From the NCBI GenBank assembly GCA_019418545.1, contig DYBQ01000007.1, forward strand, positions 1-64,000: a stretch of 64,000 nt of DNA, written 5' to 3'. The first letter of the stretch is position 1; every line of letters starts with the position of its first letter. This DNA comes from Clostridiales bacterium. Its GTDB lineage: Bacteria; Bacillota; Clostridia; Oscillospirales; Acutalibacteraceae. Below the pieces are notes generated by a model, which saw only the letters and a list, made by a program, of their open reading frames with translations, was not told the origin of the DNA and did no database searches. The position numbers and the translations under genes were made by a program. Shown in pieces: positions 36,781 through 48,062 of the stretch.

Positions 36781-37947
36781 TTATTTTTCCTGGCTGGCTT
36801 TGGCCACTGCGTCAGCAACCGCTTCTGTAACACGTGCATCAAAAATGCTGGGAATGATGTATTCCTCGTTTAATTCTTCTGCGGAAATGACAGAAGCAAT
36901 GGCCTGTGCCGCGGCTACTTTCATCTTTGGCGTAATATCCCGGGCCCGTGCCTGCAAAGCACCCTTAAAAATACCGGGGAATGCCAGCACATTGTTGATT
37001 TGATTGGGAAAATCACTGCGGCCAGTACCCATAACTCTTACTCCGGCTGCCTTAGCTTCTTCATACATAATCTCAGGAGTTGGGTTGGCCATTGCAAAAA
37101 CAATGGGGTCAGCGGCCATTGTCCGAATCATTTCCGGCTTTAGTGCGCCGCCTACCGATACGCCAACAAAAACATCGGCGCCTACCAGCGCATCCGCCAG
37201 CGTTCCCCGCAGGCCTTCGGGATTGGTAATGTCACACAGCATCTCTTTATGGTCAGCAATTCCCACTCCGCGCTCTTTATACAGGATGCCGTTTTCGTCA
37301 CAGGCAATGATATATTTTGCACCAGCCGCCAGCATCATTTTGATAATGGCCGTTCCTGCCGCACCCGGTCCATTTAGAACAATTTTGATATCTTCAATCT
37401 TTTTTCCAACGACCTTTAAAGCATTCAAAAGGGCAGCCGTTACCACAATACCGGTCCCGTGCTGGTCATCATGGAACACCGGAATGTCCAGCTCCTCCTC
37501 CAAACGGCGCTCAATTTCAAAGCAGCGGGGAGACGAAATATCTTCCAGGTTAATTCCGCCAAAGCACGGGGCAATGTTCTTTACCGTGCGGATGATTTCT
37601 TCCGTATCCTGGGTATCCAGGCAAACCGGCACTGCATCAACGCCGCCAAACTCTTTGAACAACACAGCCTTTCCTTCCATAACGGGAATGGCGGCCTGTG
37701 CACCAATATTCCCAAGCCCCAAAACGGCGCTGCCATCAGAAACTACTGCAATGGTACGTCCTTTTAAAGTGTATTCATAAACAGCCTCGGGATTTTCATG
37801 AATTTTCCGGCAGGGCTCGGCTACGCCAGGCGTATAAGCAGTACTCAGGTCATCCCTGGTCTCCAGCTTGACACGGCTCACGGTTTCTATTTTTCCTTGA
37901 TGCTCCCGATGCATTTTTAATGCCAGCTCGTTAAAATTTTTTCCCAA
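36781..37947 (-). CDS. NAD-type malic enzyme (malate dehydrogenase, decarboxylating)
   Basis: Converts malate to pyruvate and CO2 with reduction of NAD(P). The 388 residues contain the malic N-domain (starting GKNFNELALKMHREHQGKIE, with STAYTPGVAEPCR), metal ligands in FGGINLEDI and HDDQHGTGIV, and a Rossmann domain with LNGPGAAGTAIIKM. The frame is open to 38046, but the best start is TTG at 37947, with AAAAGGGG 8-11 bases upstream, and it gives the normal family length. Monocistronic, divergent from the M14 peptidase. Cofactor choice is not certain, so I give no gene symbol. Confidence 0.92.
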   Translation of the reverse strand: MGKNFNELALKMHREHQGKIETVSRVKLETRDDLSTAYTPGVAEPCRKIHENPEAVYEYTLKGRTIAVVSDGSAVLGLGNIGAQAAIPVMEGKAVLFKEFGGVDAVPVCLDTQDTEEIIRTVKNIAPCFGGINLEDISSPRCFEIERRLEEELDIPVFHDDQHGTGIVVTAALLNALKVVGKKIEDIKIVLNGPGAAGTAIIKMMLAAGAKYIIACDENGILYKERGVGIADHKEMLCDITNPEGLRGTLADALVGADVFVGVSVGGALKPEMIRTMAADPIVFAMANPTPEIMYEEAKAAGVRVMGTGRSDFPNQINNVLAFPGIFKGALQARARDITPKMKVAAAQAIASVISAEELNEEYIIPSIFDARVTEAVADAVAKASQEK

Positions 37948-37982
37948 TTTGAGCGCCCCTTTTCGATTCTTATTTTGGAAAC

Positions 37983-37991
37983 AGTATAACA
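37983..37991 (-). promoter_or_regulatory. Extended -10 promoter of the malic enzyme gene
   Basis: TG-T-TATACT on the minus strand (TATACT at 37983-37988) about 35 bases before the TTG start. The -35 region is poor. Confidence 0.5.
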
Positions 37992-38101
37992 CAATCCACC
38001 TATAAAATCTATAAACTCTCTCAGAGTCATATCGTGTGCATATCATATTTTTTTACTGATATGCATAGTTTTTCAGAAACAAGTGAAGGAGGAAACCTGT
38101 T

Positions 38102-39004
38102 TTGTATGATTATAACCGTGTTACGCTGGAACTGCAGCAATTAGATAACAGGTATGAAACCTGTCATCTTTCTTCTATTGGAAAAAGCCTTTGTGGACGC
38201 TCCCTGCATTTGTTTCGTATTGGAAGCGGTGAAAAAAAAGTTTTATATGCCGGTGCTTTTCATGGACTGGAATGGATAACAGCTGCTATGCTGACACACT
38301 TTTCCCGAAGGCTTTGTCAGGCACAGGAAAGCGGCTTGACTGTATATGGAATTCCCGTCCAGCCGCTTTTGAAAGAAATCTCATTTTATTGTATTCCCAT
38401 GGTAAATCCCGATGGAGTGCAAATTTCGCTGTGTGGAGAACAAACTGCGGGGAAATATTCTTCCATTTCCGCCGGAAAAACCCATCAATGGCAAGCCAAT
38501 GCCCGAGGAGTTGACATAAACCATAATTTTGACGCCGGATGGCATGTGCTTCATCAAATGGAGCAGAATGCCGGAATCACAGGTCCTGGTCCTACCCGAT
38601 ATGGAGGCGCCTTTCCCGAAAGCGAACCGGAAACATCTGCCCTTAGTGTCCTTTGCCGGGAAATCCCTTTTGAGCTGGTTATGGCTTTTCATACGCAGGG
38701 GGAAGAAATTTATTGGCAATATGGAGAGCATACACCAAACGTGTCAAAATTTATGGCAGAAGAACTAGCCCATATTTCCGGTTATCATGCAGCATTTCCA
38801 GAACCAATGGCATCGTTTGGCGGGTTTAAAGATTGGTTTATTGAAACATTTCGGCGCCCCGGCTTTACCATTGAAGCCGGGAAAGGAAAAAATCCTTTAC
38901 CTTTTTCAAAATTGTGCGGGATAGAATCAAAAGTTTTCCCCCTGATGGCTATGGGATTAAAAATGGCATCTGATGAAAACTATGGAATCTCCCTTGAAAA
39001 GTGA
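38102..39004 (+). CDS. M14-family zinc carboxypeptidase
   Basis: A metallopeptidase of the carboxypeptidase A clan, 300 residues without a signal peptide, so probably cytosolic. Zinc ligands are His54 and Glu57 in AFHGLEWIT and His197 in MAFHTQGEE. The substrate-binding stretch is GVDINHNFD near 136-144, and the catalytic Glu is Glu258 in FTIEAGKG. The closest described group is gamma-D-glutamyl-meso-diaminopimelate peptidase, so a role in cell-wall peptide recycling is likely. The start is TTG at 38102, 9 bases after AAGGAGG. Confidence 0.87.
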   Translation: MYDYNRVTLELQQLDNRYETCHLSSIGKSLCGRSLHLFRIGSGEKKVLYAGAFHGLEWITAAMLTHFSRRLCQAQESGLTVYGIPVQPLLKEISFYCIPMVNPDGVQISLCGEQTAGKYSSISAGKTHQWQANARGVDINHNFDAGWHVLHQMEQNAGITGPGPTRYGGAFPESEPETSALSVLCREIPFELVMAFHTQGEEIYWQYGEHTPNVSKFMAEELAHISGYHAAFPEPMASFGGFKDWFIETFRRPGFTIEAGKGKNPLPFSKLCGIESKVFPLMAMGLKMASDENYGISLEK

Positions 39005-39037
39005 CAAAACCGTTGCAATCCTTTCATGTTTCTGTAA

Positions 39038-39066
39038 TTGTTTCCTGGTAATCTATATGGTATGAT
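39038..39066 (+). promoter_or_regulatory. Promoter of the LprI-like lipoprotein gene
   Basis: TTGTTT (39038-39043), a 17-base spacer and TATGAT (39061-39066). A GCCGGG-ACAG-CCCGGC hairpin with CTTTTG follows at once (39073-39094). Confidence 0.5.
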
Positions 39067-39145
39067 AGAGGAGCCGGGACAGCCCGGCCTTTTGCATTTG
39101 AAATTGTGAGACCACACTCGTAAACAGAAAGGATTCTGGCAAGTT

Positions 39146-39790
39146 ATGAAAAAAACACAAATAAAAATAACTGCTATGCTGGCAGCATTACTTCTTTGTT
39201 CCGCTTCTCTTTTCACTGCCTGTTCACCAGAAAATTCGGATGCATCTGCTGCTTCTTCCTCCTCGGAAGTGAGCAGCACCGTATCCCAGAGCTCTTCTGG
39301 TCTTCGTGATGATTCCTCTTCCACAGAAAGCCAATCGGATAACTCTCAAACCTTGCCCGATGTTAGTGCGGATGACCCTGATTTTGTACAGCTATTTGCA
39401 GAAAATCCGCTGGATGCTTCTTATTCCCAAGAAGCAGAAAACGCCGCGAGTACTGGCCAAATGCTCAGTGTTATGAATCGGTATATTGAATTTTGGAAAA
39501 CAGAAGTAGACGGGGCATACCAGCAGCTGATGAATAAAACTTCTGGAGAAGGAAAAGAATCTATCCGCACCCAGCAGGAAGAATGGCTGAATGGTACGGA
39601 AGAAACTCTCCGCTCTATCGAAGAGGATGCACAGGGAGATGGAACCGCCCGTCAGCTTGAAATTTGCGGACAAATTCTGTCTTACTATCGGGCCCGGGCA
39701 GCCAGCCTGTATAGCCAGCTGTATCAAATTGAGCCCGACTTTTCCTATCAATTTAGCGAGAGCGATGCAGCTTCTTCCCAAGAATCATAA
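39146..39790 (+). CDS. Lipoprotein with LprI-like (DUF1311) domain
   Basis: A surface lipoprotein of 214 residues. The signal peptide ends in the lipobox LFTAC with Cys26. A Ser-rich, acidic linker (about 28-75) leads to a helical C-terminal domain (about 95-200) with the pattern YIEFWKTEVDGAYQQLMNK...RTQQEEWLNGTE...LEICGQIL. This resembles the lysozyme-inhibitor LprI/DUF1311 fold, although only one Cys is present and no disulphide is possible. The family call is tentative. It has its own promoter and a perfect terminator. Confidence 0.68.
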   Translation: MKKTQIKITAMLAALLLCSASLFTACSPENSDASAASSSSEVSSTVSQSSSGLRDDSSSTESQSDNSQTLPDVSADDPDFVQLFAENPLDASYSQEAENAASTGQMLSVMNRYIEFWKTEVDGAYQQLMNKTSGEGKESIRTQQEEWLNGTEETLRSIEEDAQGDGTARQLEICGQILSYYRARAASLYSQLYQIEPDFSYQFSESDAASSQES

Positions 39791-39802
39791 AATTACCCAT
39801 AC

Positions 39803-39835
39803 AAAAAGCCGCTGTTTTCAGCGGCTTTTTCTTTT
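39803..39835. terminator. Bidirectional terminator between convergent lipoprotein and C39-like genes
   Basis: AAAAAGCCGCTG (39803-39814) pairs perfectly with CAGCGGCTTTTT (39819-39830), loop TTTT. T-runs occur on both strands. Confidence 0.92.
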
Positions 39836-39846
39836 ATCCTATATGG

Positions 39847-41109
39847 TCAGCTTGTGTGAGAATCATTTTCTGCTCCGCTTTGTATTTGAGAGGAAACAGC
39901 CTGACTCCCTTCTGGCTGACTGCTTTCAGGTGTGGGGGTACTTTCGGGAGCCGGCGTTTTTTCAGGCTCCATCATAGTATCGTTATAAACTACCAATGAT
40001 TGACTTCCCATTTGCTTATATCTGGTTTCTACCAGATTTTTTTTATATTTTACCTGTCCGTCCAGTGGGTCGTTAAAGTAATAATACTCACTGTCGTATC
40101 CCGTAAGTACCAGGCAATGCTCATGAGAAATCCACTGAAAGGTTTTCCCGGTATCTTTTAAAATCCATGTAGCCCCTTTTCCCGGCTCTACCATATACAT
40201 AGTCGCCCACATGACAACAGGAACCCCCTTGTCGATATAGGTGCTGCATAAAGAAGAAAGGCTTTTTCCGGTAGTATTGACCATTGTACAGGAATCGGGA
40301 AGAAATTTGTTAATAGCCTTTTCAATGCAGGGAGCATAGCATCCGAACCCGTTGTTAGTATAGGGATTTCCCATAAAGGCATCATTGGGATGATAGCCTA
40401 CCAGATTCCCGTTTTTATACGTAAAGGAAGCTTTGGGAAGATACTTATCAATAAAGGTATTGGGAGCTATCGAAATTCCTGCATACTGGCAGGCCATAAC
40501 TGCACTGACACTTTCACATCCAGTAGGATATTTTCCAACCTGGCTGATAAAAGGAACCTCTGACAGCCACACCCTTTTTTCGGGCGTAGGAGTTGGTTTG
40601 GGCTTTTCGGTAACATTGGGTTTTGAAGAGGAAGAGGGAGTTGGTTTTGGATTTTTGGTAGCACTGGGTTTTGAAGAGGAGGAAGAATCCGGTGTTTGGG
40701 AGGGTTTTTGTGCCTGCTCCTTGTCTTCTTCTGTAATCGATTGGGAAGGTTTCTTCTGATTTTCCAGCTCTTCCTTTTCTTTTTGATTCTCCTCGTATAC
40801 CTGCAAAATTTCAGGGTCTGTTTCCGGCTCATACACAGGTTCCGGCGTGCTTTTGGGCGTAGCCACCGGAGACGGGGTAGGGGTAGATGAAGGCGATGGA
40901 GATGGGGTTGGTTCCGGTGTAGGAGAATTGGTTTGTTTTGGTGTAGGAGTTGGCGTCTCTACCACAGCAGAAGAAGAATCCAGTGAACTTGGTGACGGTT
41001 CTACTTCTACTTCCTCTAAACTTCCAAAAAGTCCAATGAAAATCAAGCTGAAACAGACTACCAATACTGCCACGCCCGCCAACGCCATTTGCCTTCTTTT
41101 TTGATTCAT
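39847..41109 (-). CDS. Secreted or membrane-anchored C39-like cysteine peptidase
   Basis: An exported papain-like protein of 420 residues. An N-terminal hydrophobic anchor (about 8-28) is followed by a long Pro/Thr/Ser-rich spacer (about 38-178) with repeats of PTP, PSP and KPK that probably spans the cell wall. The C39-like domain (about 183-375) has the catalytic Cys198 in YPTGCESVS, His331 in HEHCLVLTGYD and the Asn-Asp in YFNDPLDG. A second Pro/Ser tail closes the protein. It is 43 bases after gyrA on the same strand and may be read from the gyr transcript. The substrate is unknown. Confidence 0.83.
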   Translation of the reverse strand: MNQKRRQMALAGVAVLVVCFSLIFIGLFGSLEEVEVEPSPSSLDSSSAVVETPTPTPKQTNSPTPEPTPSPSPSSTPTPSPVATPKSTPEPVYEPETDPEILQVYEENQKEKEELENQKKPSQSITEEDKEQAQKPSQTPDSSSSSKPSATKNPKPTPSSSSKPNVTEKPKPTPTPEKRVWLSEVPFISQVGKYPTGCESVSAVMACQYAGISIAPNTFIDKYLPKASFTYKNGNLVGYHPNDAFMGNPYTNNGFGCYAPCIEKAINKFLPDSCTMVNTTGKSLSSLCSTYIDKGVPVVMWATMYMVEPGKGATWILKDTGKTFQWISHEHCLVLTGYDSEYYYFNDPLDGQVKYKKNLVETRYKQMGSQSLVVYNDTMMEPEKTPAPESTPTPESSQPEGSQAVSSQIQSGAENDSHTS

Positions 41110-41152
41110 ATCCCTTTACACTCCCCAAATGCTGCCAGTAAAACAATACGGC

Positions 41153-43690
41153 TCAAGATTCTTCCGTATTTTCTGCTGTATCGGCCTCTTCCTGTACACT
41201 GCCGTCTGTGTTTTCATCTTCCGGTATATCGTCTTCCTCTTCGTGAGGTGCACGAGACAATGTGACAACCTTGTTGTTTTCTCCGGTAATTTTCATTACC
41301 CGCACACCCTTGCTGGGACGGGCGCATACCCGAATAGACTCGGCCTGAATCCGAATGATAATTCCATCAGCAGAAATCAGGATAATATCATCATCCAAAT
41401 CCACAACCTTGATAGCTGCTACATCACCATATTTATCTACATGATAGTTCAGCAGGCCCTTACCGCCGCGGCTTTGCAAACGGTAGTCGGAAATCGGCGA
41501 CAGGCGTCCATAACCGGTTTCGGAAACGGTAAGCACCAATCCATTTTCCCGCAGAATGGACATACCAACCACACAGTCTCCATCCTTCAGCGTGATTGCC
41601 TTGACGCCGCGTGCTGTCCGGCCCATTGCCCGGACATCAGTTTCGTGGAAACGAATGGCCATACCCTTTCGGGTAGCAGCCAACAGTTCATCATTGCCGC
41701 TGGTTAAACGTACCCAGCTTAATGCATCGCCATCATCCAAATCAATGGCAATGACACCGCCCTTTCTGGCAGTGTTAAAGGCACTGAGGCTAGTACGCTT
41801 AATAATTCCGTTACGGGTAACCATAACCAGATATTTGTCTTCCTGCATATCCTGCACCCGAATCATGGAAGTTACCTTTTCATCGGCGGACAGAGGCAAG
41901 AGATTTGCAATATTCATTCCCTTGCTGGTACGGGAGCCTTCCGGCACTTCATAAGCCTTCATCCGGTAAACCCGTCCCAGATTGGTAAAGTACATGACAT
42001 AATCGTGGTTATTGAGCACAAACATTTCGGTGGCTACATCTTCGTCCCGGCGAGTCATACCACTGATGCCACGGCCGCCACGGCGCTGGGTGTGATAGGT
42101 ATCCACCTTTTGCCGTTTAACATAACCAGCTTCTGTGAGTGTAAGGACACATTCCTCATTGGGAATCAAATCTTCAATATCCACTTCGCCGCTGATAGCT
42201 GCAATTTCTGTCCGACGCTCATCGGCATATTTTTTCTTCATAGCCAATGCTTCGTCCTTTACAATAGACAGAATCCGCTCTTCATGAGACAGGATATCCA
42301 GATAGTCTGCAATTTTCACTTTGAGGGCTTCCAGTTCGTCTTCTATTTTTTGCCGCTCCAAGCCAGTCAGCTGTCCCAAACGCATTTGTACAATTGCCTG
42401 AGATTGTACATCGTCAAGCCCAAAACGCTCACACAAACGAGTTTTTGCTGTAGGCTGGTCGGGGGAAGTACGGATAATGGAAATGACCTCATCAATAAAA
42501 TCAACTGCAATTTTAAGGCCTTCCAGAATATGCTCCCTCTCCTGTGCCTTTTTCAGCTCAAAACGGGTGCGGCGGGTTACCACTTCTTCCTGGAAGCGGA
42601 TGTATTCCTTCAACATTTGGATGAGGGTCAGCGTGCGGGGTTGGCCGTCTACAATGGCCAGCATGATAACGCCAAAGGTGGTTTGCATCTGCGTATAAGA
42701 ATAGAGCTGATTTAAAACAATTTGAGGGGAAGCGTCCCGCTTCACATCAATGACAATATGCATACCCTCACGGTCAGAGTGGTCTTCCACATTGGAAATG
42801 CCCTCAATCCGCTTTTCCTTGACCAAATCTGCAATGCTTTCAATCAGCCGTGCTTTGTTCACCTGATAGGGGATTTCGGTCACGACGATTTTAAAGCGGC
42901 CGTTTTTCTCTTCTTCAATTTCCGCACGGGCACGCACGGTAATGCGTCCTCGCCCGGTACCATAAGCAGCACGGATTCCGCTTCGTCCCATAATCAGTGC
43001 ACCGGTAGGGAAGTCGGGTCCTTTGATGTATTCCATGACTTCATCCAAGGTAGCATCTGGATTATCAATCAGGCAGCACATACCATCAATAACCTCGCCC
43101 ATATTGTGAGGGGGGATATTGGTGGCCATACCCACGGCGATACCCGTAGAACCGTTTACCAGAAGGTTCGGAAAATGACAGGGAAGTACCTGGGGTTCTT
43201 TTAAACGGTCATCATAGTTTGGGCCGAAGTCCACTGTATCCTTGTCAATGTCCGCCAGCATGTCCACAGAGAGCTTGCTCATACGGGCCTCTGTATAACG
43301 ATAAGCAGCCGGCGGGTCTCCGTCCACAGAACCGAAGTTTCCATGGCCATCCACCAGCATATACCGCATGGAAAAGTCCTGTGCCAGACGTACCAGGGCA
43401 TCATATACCGAAGCATCACCATGAGGATGGTAACGGCCCAACACGGCACCTACCGTATCGGCACATTTACGATAGGCCTTTTCCGGCCACAAGCTGTTTT
43501 CATACATGGTATAGAGGATTCTTCTATGTACCGGCTTTAATCCATCCCGTACATCTGGAAGAGCACGGGAGATAATCACCGACATGGAATAGGCCAGGAA
43601 GGAGTCCTTCATTTCCTTTTCCAAATCTACCGGTATAATATGTCTTTCCTGCTCTTGCTGCTCCTGCAGAGCATCGCGCATTTCATCCAT
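41153..43690 (-). CDS. gyrA: DNA gyrase subunit A
   Basis: Breakage-reunion subunit of gyrase. The 845 residues have the winged-helix/tower core with catalytic Tyr132 in [10 protein letters not shown] and a C-terminal six-bladed pinwheel with the gyrase-specific GyrA box QRRGGRG, which separates it from ParC. In the quinolone-resistance region [17 protein letters not shown], the position of E. coli Ser83 is Ala93 and that of Asp87 is Asp97. The ATG directly follows the stop of the upstream YcxB-like gene. gyrB, two small membrane genes and gyrA appear to form one operon. Confidence 0.98.
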   Translation of the reverse strand: MDEMRDALQEQQEQERHIIPVDLEKEMKDSFLAYSMSVIISRALPDVRDGLKPVHRRILYTMYENSLWPEKAYRKCADTVGAVLGRYHPHGDASVYDALVRLAQDFSMRYMLVDGHGNFGSVDGDPPAAYRYTEARMSKLSVDMLADIDKDTVDFGPNYDDRLKEPQVLPCHFPNLLVNGSTGIAVGMATNIPPHNMGEVIDGMCCLIDNPDATLDEVMEYIKGPDFPTGALIMGRSGIRAAYGTGRGRITVRARAEIEEEKNGRFKIVVTEIPYQVNKARLIESIADLVKEKRIEGISNVEDHSDREGMHIVIDVKRDASPQIVLNQLYSYTQMQTTFGVIMLAIVDGQPRTLTLIQMLKEYIRFQEEVVTRRTRFELKKAQEREHILEGLKIAVDFIDEVISIIRTSPDQPTAKTRLCERFGLDDVQSQAIVQMRLGQLTGLERQKIEDELEALKVKIADYLDILSHEERILSIVKDEALAMKKKYADERRTEIAAISGEVDIEDLIPNEECVLTLTEAGYVKRQKVDTYHTQRRGGRGISGMTRRDEDVATEMFVLNNHDYVMYFTNLGRVYRMKAYEVPEGSRTSKGMNIANLLPLSADEKVTSMIRVQDMQEDKYLVMVTRNGIIKRTSLSAFNTARKGGVIAIDLDDGDALSWVRLTSGNDELLAATRKGMAIRFHETDVRAMGRTARGVKAITLKDGDCVVGMSILRENGLVLTVSETGYGRLSPISDYRLQSRGGKGLLNYHVDKYGDVAAIKVVDLDDDIILISADGIIIRIQAESIRVCARPSKGVRVMKITGENNKVVTLSRAPHEEEDDIPEDENTDGSVQEEADTAENTEES

Positions 43691-44248
43691 TTAGCAGACA
43701 CCTTCCTGCAAATAATTTTCTCTCAGGGCCCGTTTCAGGAAATTCTGAACCCCTTTATATTCATCCATGGTCAACACTCTTTTGGGCAAAAACCGCATTC
43801 CACAGCCTTCTTCCAAAAGGATGACCCTTTTATCTTCATAAACCCGAAGGATTTCCTGATAAGAAATCCGCTCACACCCCATATCTGTGACGAAACGGAC
43901 TCCTCTCCCATCAAATTCAGTCCGGCTGGCTACCATATGACTGGCATGGCTTGCAAAATATCGCCTGGCACGACGCCGGACTACATAAGGCATGGCAAAA
44001 TCATAATATAGGCAAATCCCTATCCCCAAACAGGTAACCAGAAAATAGGCGATGTTGTTATACCCATTGGGCGCATAAAAATAAACCCTGCCAAGCAATG
44101 ATGCAAATATCAGCCCCATTCCCAGCAAACGGAATAACAACAGCTCCAATCGGCCGGTTCTCATTTTTCTTGCCGCTACCTGAAAATCAGCAAAATCTTC
44201 TCCGGTAATCAAATAGCTGTCCAATATATATTTTTTTTCTGTATCCAT
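43691..44248 (-). CDS. YcxB-like membrane protein (first copy upstream of gyrA)
   Basis: A membrane protein of about 185 residues with two hydrophobic spans (about 40-55 and 65-85), then a YcxB-type C-terminal domain with TEFDGRGVRFVTDMGCERISYQEI and VYEDKRVILLEEG. The frame allows an ATG 15 bases upstream, but GGAGG overlaps it. The ATG at 44248 has GGAGG 8 bases ahead. Its stop is immediately followed by the gyrA ATG. Function unknown. Confidence 0.72.
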   Translation of the reverse strand: MDTEKKYILDSYLITGEDFADFQVAARKMRTGRLELLLFRLLGMGLIFASLLGRVYFYAPNGYNNIAYFLVTCLGIGICLYYDFAMPYVVRRRARRYFASHASHMVASRTEFDGRGVRFVTDMGCERISYQEILRVYEDKRVILLEEGCGMRFLPKRVLTMDEYKGVQNFLKRALRENYLQEGVC

Positions 44249-44337
44249 AAGCGCAGCCTCCATCTCGTTGGCATTTTGCTGCCTGTAGTCTGTGCTTTCA
44301 GTTTTGACCAGATTTCCTTACTTTATACCGGGCCGTA

Positions 44338-44973
44338 TCAATCATCCCGCGGCGTGGTGCCTGCCATAATCATCGCCTGCACTTCTGGCAGCACCCCTGG
44401 TTCTACGCAGCGAAGAGGCAAAATAACCATTTTTCTTTCGCGAGATAATACCAAATGATTCCCATACTGTGCACATCCGGTTTCGCCATCCAAGGGAATT
44501 TCCCATTCGTCTCCTGCATGCTCCACGATAATGGCATCGGGATAGATTTCCAGGGAAAATTCACGGCCGTCTGCCCGCTTTTTTGCCTGGCTTCGAAGCC
44601 CTAATTCCGGGACCACCCACACCACTGCGATAAGCAAAATACACACAACCGCCAAAGTCAAGGCTTCGGCAGTATGGGAAGTAAACCAGTTTATCAGGCA
44701 AAGAACTGCCGCGGCGGCCAAAATAACCGTTTCGATTACTGCTCGGGTTCCGGTTGTTTTGATATATCCCATGCCTTTTAGGCAGCGATATATCTCCCGC
44801 CAGCGCAGGACATAGTTTACTCGGATACCCGTTTGTACATCTTCGTAAACAGCAGCATCCTCATCAGCTACCAGCTCTGCTTCTGAGCCATCCCAGCCTT
44901 CCTCTTCATCTTCTTCTACGGCATCTTCCGGGACCTCCCGGTTTATTTTTTCCAAATCTCGGTCTCGCTCCAT
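44338..44973 (-). CDS. YcxB-like membrane protein with acidic N-terminus (after gyrB)
   Basis: 211 residues. An acidic, probably cytosolic N-terminus (about 1-45, with EEDEEEGW) precedes a membrane hairpin (about 80-120, VILAAAAVLCLINWF and ALTLAVVCILLIAVVWVVP). The YcxB-like tail follows, with SLEIYPDAIIVEHAGDEWEIPL and HLVLSRERKMVILPLR. It shares this layout with the neighbouring gene and may be a diverged paralogue. The only good SD (AAGGAGG at 45004-45010) is about 30 bases from the ATG, with a small hairpin (GCGCC-ACCA-GGCGC) in between. A stop codon just upstream excludes an earlier start. Confidence 0.68.
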   Translation of the reverse strand: MERDRDLEKINREVPEDAVEEDEEEGWDGSEAELVADEDAAVYEDVQTGIRVNYVLRWREIYRCLKGMGYIKTTGTRAVIETVILAAAAVLCLINWFTSHTAEALTLAVVCILLIAVVWVVPELGLRSQAKKRADGREFSLEIYPDAIIVEHAGDEWEIPLDGETGCAQYGNHLVLSRERKMVILPLRCVEPGVLPEVQAMIMAGTTPRDD

Positions 44974-45060
44974 GTGTCTTTAGATGCGCCTGGTGGCGCT
45001 TTTCCTCCTTTTAGTCAATTACGTTTGGTTATTAAATTTGATATATATACAATAAGTAAA

Positions 45061-47022
<1,962 letters not shown>

Positions 47023-47075
47023 TTACTGATTTCCGCCCGGTGGGCCCGGCGGCAGCAAAAAACTGCCGGCAGAAG

Positions 47076-47105
47076 AAAAATCCTCTGTCCAAAATCCACA
47101 GAGGA
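47076..47105 (-). promoter_or_regulatory. Terminator-like hairpin in the gyrB leader
   Basis: TCCTCTGT (minus strand, 47098-47105) pairs perfectly with ACAGAGGA (47081-47088), 9-base loop, followed by TTTTT. It lies about 70 bases upstream of the gyrB start and could attenuate gyrB-gyrA transcription. Confidence 0.45.
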
Positions 47106-47207
47106 CCGATGACGATTTTCAGGATAATGATGAGGAAAATCTGTTGCAGCGACAAGTGAAAATATCACCATTCCCCAGATTCTCCCTATCATTTTTCATA
47201 CTGTCCT

Positions 47208-47236
47208 ATTATAGCACAAAAGCCATTAAAACACAA
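47208..47236 (-). promoter_or_regulatory. gyrB promoter
   Basis: TTGTGT (47231-47236), a 17-base spacer and TATAAT (47208-47213) on the minus strand. The -35 overlaps the T-tract of the upstream terminator. Confidence 0.7.
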
Positions 47237-47237
47237 T

Positions 47238-47262
47238 AAAAGACGGCAAAACGCCGTCTTTT
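47238..47262 (-). terminator. Terminator after the small zinc-ribbon gene, upstream of gyrB
   Basis: AAAAGACGGC and GCCGTCTTTT form a perfect 10-bp stem with a 5-base loop, and T-rich sequence follows on the minus strand. It closes the dnaA-side transcript before the gyrB promoter. Confidence 0.85.
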
Positions 47263-47291
47263 ATTCGAAAAACATATAGAAGGCCAACCCT

Positions 47292-47708
47292 TTATAAAAC
47301 TCTGGTTTCATCCAGATTTTCTTGAGAATCCACTGCCTGTTTTGGCTGGGCAGAGTGTGCAGGGATTGAGTTCTTTTTATCCTGTGGAGCAGGGGCACGC
47401 CGAAGAACCGGTACGCGGAGCTGTACACAAAACAGACTTAGAATATAGAACAAGAGGAATGGAGCAGCCACAGCCAGCACCGACCACCATACAGCTTCTT
47501 CCATCAAAAGCAATGTAGCTGCCAGAATCAATGCGCTTAAAGCAATTGCCGCAAAGGCCATACTCAAAACTGCAGTAGACAGTGTCACATTGGAAATTCC
47601 CAGACAATGAGGGCAGCGGTATTCTCCACGGCGCCGCAAGCTCCAAGTAATTATCAAATTTACTTTTTTTCCGCAATATGGGCACACTGCCCGTCCAAAC
47701 TGTTTCAT
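47292..47708 (-). CDS. Small zinc-ribbon membrane protein
   Basis: A protein of 138 residues with an N-terminal zinc ribbon, CPYCGKK (9-15) and CPHCLG (33-38), followed by two hydrophobic spans (about 46-68 and 73-93) and a polar tail. The function is not known. It lies 4 bases after remB and is the last gene before the terminator and gyrB promoter. Its ribbon-plus-membrane build mirrors the gene at 18092-18496, in reverse order of domains. Confidence 0.68.
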   Translation of the reverse strand: MKQFGRAVCPYCGKKVNLIITWSLRRRGEYRCPHCLGISNVTLSTAVLSMAFAAIALSALILAATLLLMEEAVWWSVLAVAAPFLLFYILSLFCVQLRVPVLRRAPAPQDKKNSIPAHSAQPKQAVDSQENLDETRVL

Positions 47709-47712
47709 AAAA

Positions 47713-48000
47713 TCAGGTATCCTCCCATCGTTTGATGCTAAGTCCTTCTACAAATCCTGTCCTCTTTAAAAGTGTAGTGGTAGAAATCTGGGAAATATAT
47801 ACAATGTCTTCGCCCGTTTTTCCCCGACACAATACGAAAGACTTTGGCATCTCCAGAGATACATTGACAACACGCCCTTTTTTCTGTGCCTCTGCAAGAT
47901 AATCCCGGGTGGTCTTGGAAATCGTAGAAGTTTCCAAATCAAATATTCCAACAATATCATTGATTTTGATTACGGTATCCTGTCCCAAATGGAGATACAT
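47713..48000 (-). CDS. remB: Extracellular matrix regulator RemB (YaaB)
   Basis: A small DUF370-type protein of 95 residues. In Bacillus the homologue YaaB/RemB, located between recF and gyrB as here, promotes biofilm-matrix gene expression. The protein starts MYLHLGQDTVIKINDIVGIFDLE and has the conserved strand-rich core with SFVLCRGKTGEDIVYISQIS. The frame is open to 48096, but AGGA lies 9 bases before the ATG at 48000, which gives the family's usual start. Confidence 0.88.
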   Translation of the reverse strand: MYLHLGQDTVIKINDIVGIFDLETSTISKTTRDYLAEAQKKGRVVNVSLEMPKSFVLCRGKTGEDIVYISQISTTTLLKRTGFVEGLSIKRWEDT

Positions 48001-48062
48001 ACCAATTCGTCCTTTCTCCGCACGGCCCTTCTTTACCGCTGTATTTTTATGAGGAAGCTTTT

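Noticed and set aside
41153..43690. ParC instead of GyrA
   Set aside because: The QRRGGRG GyrA box and the gyrB operon context identify GyrA.
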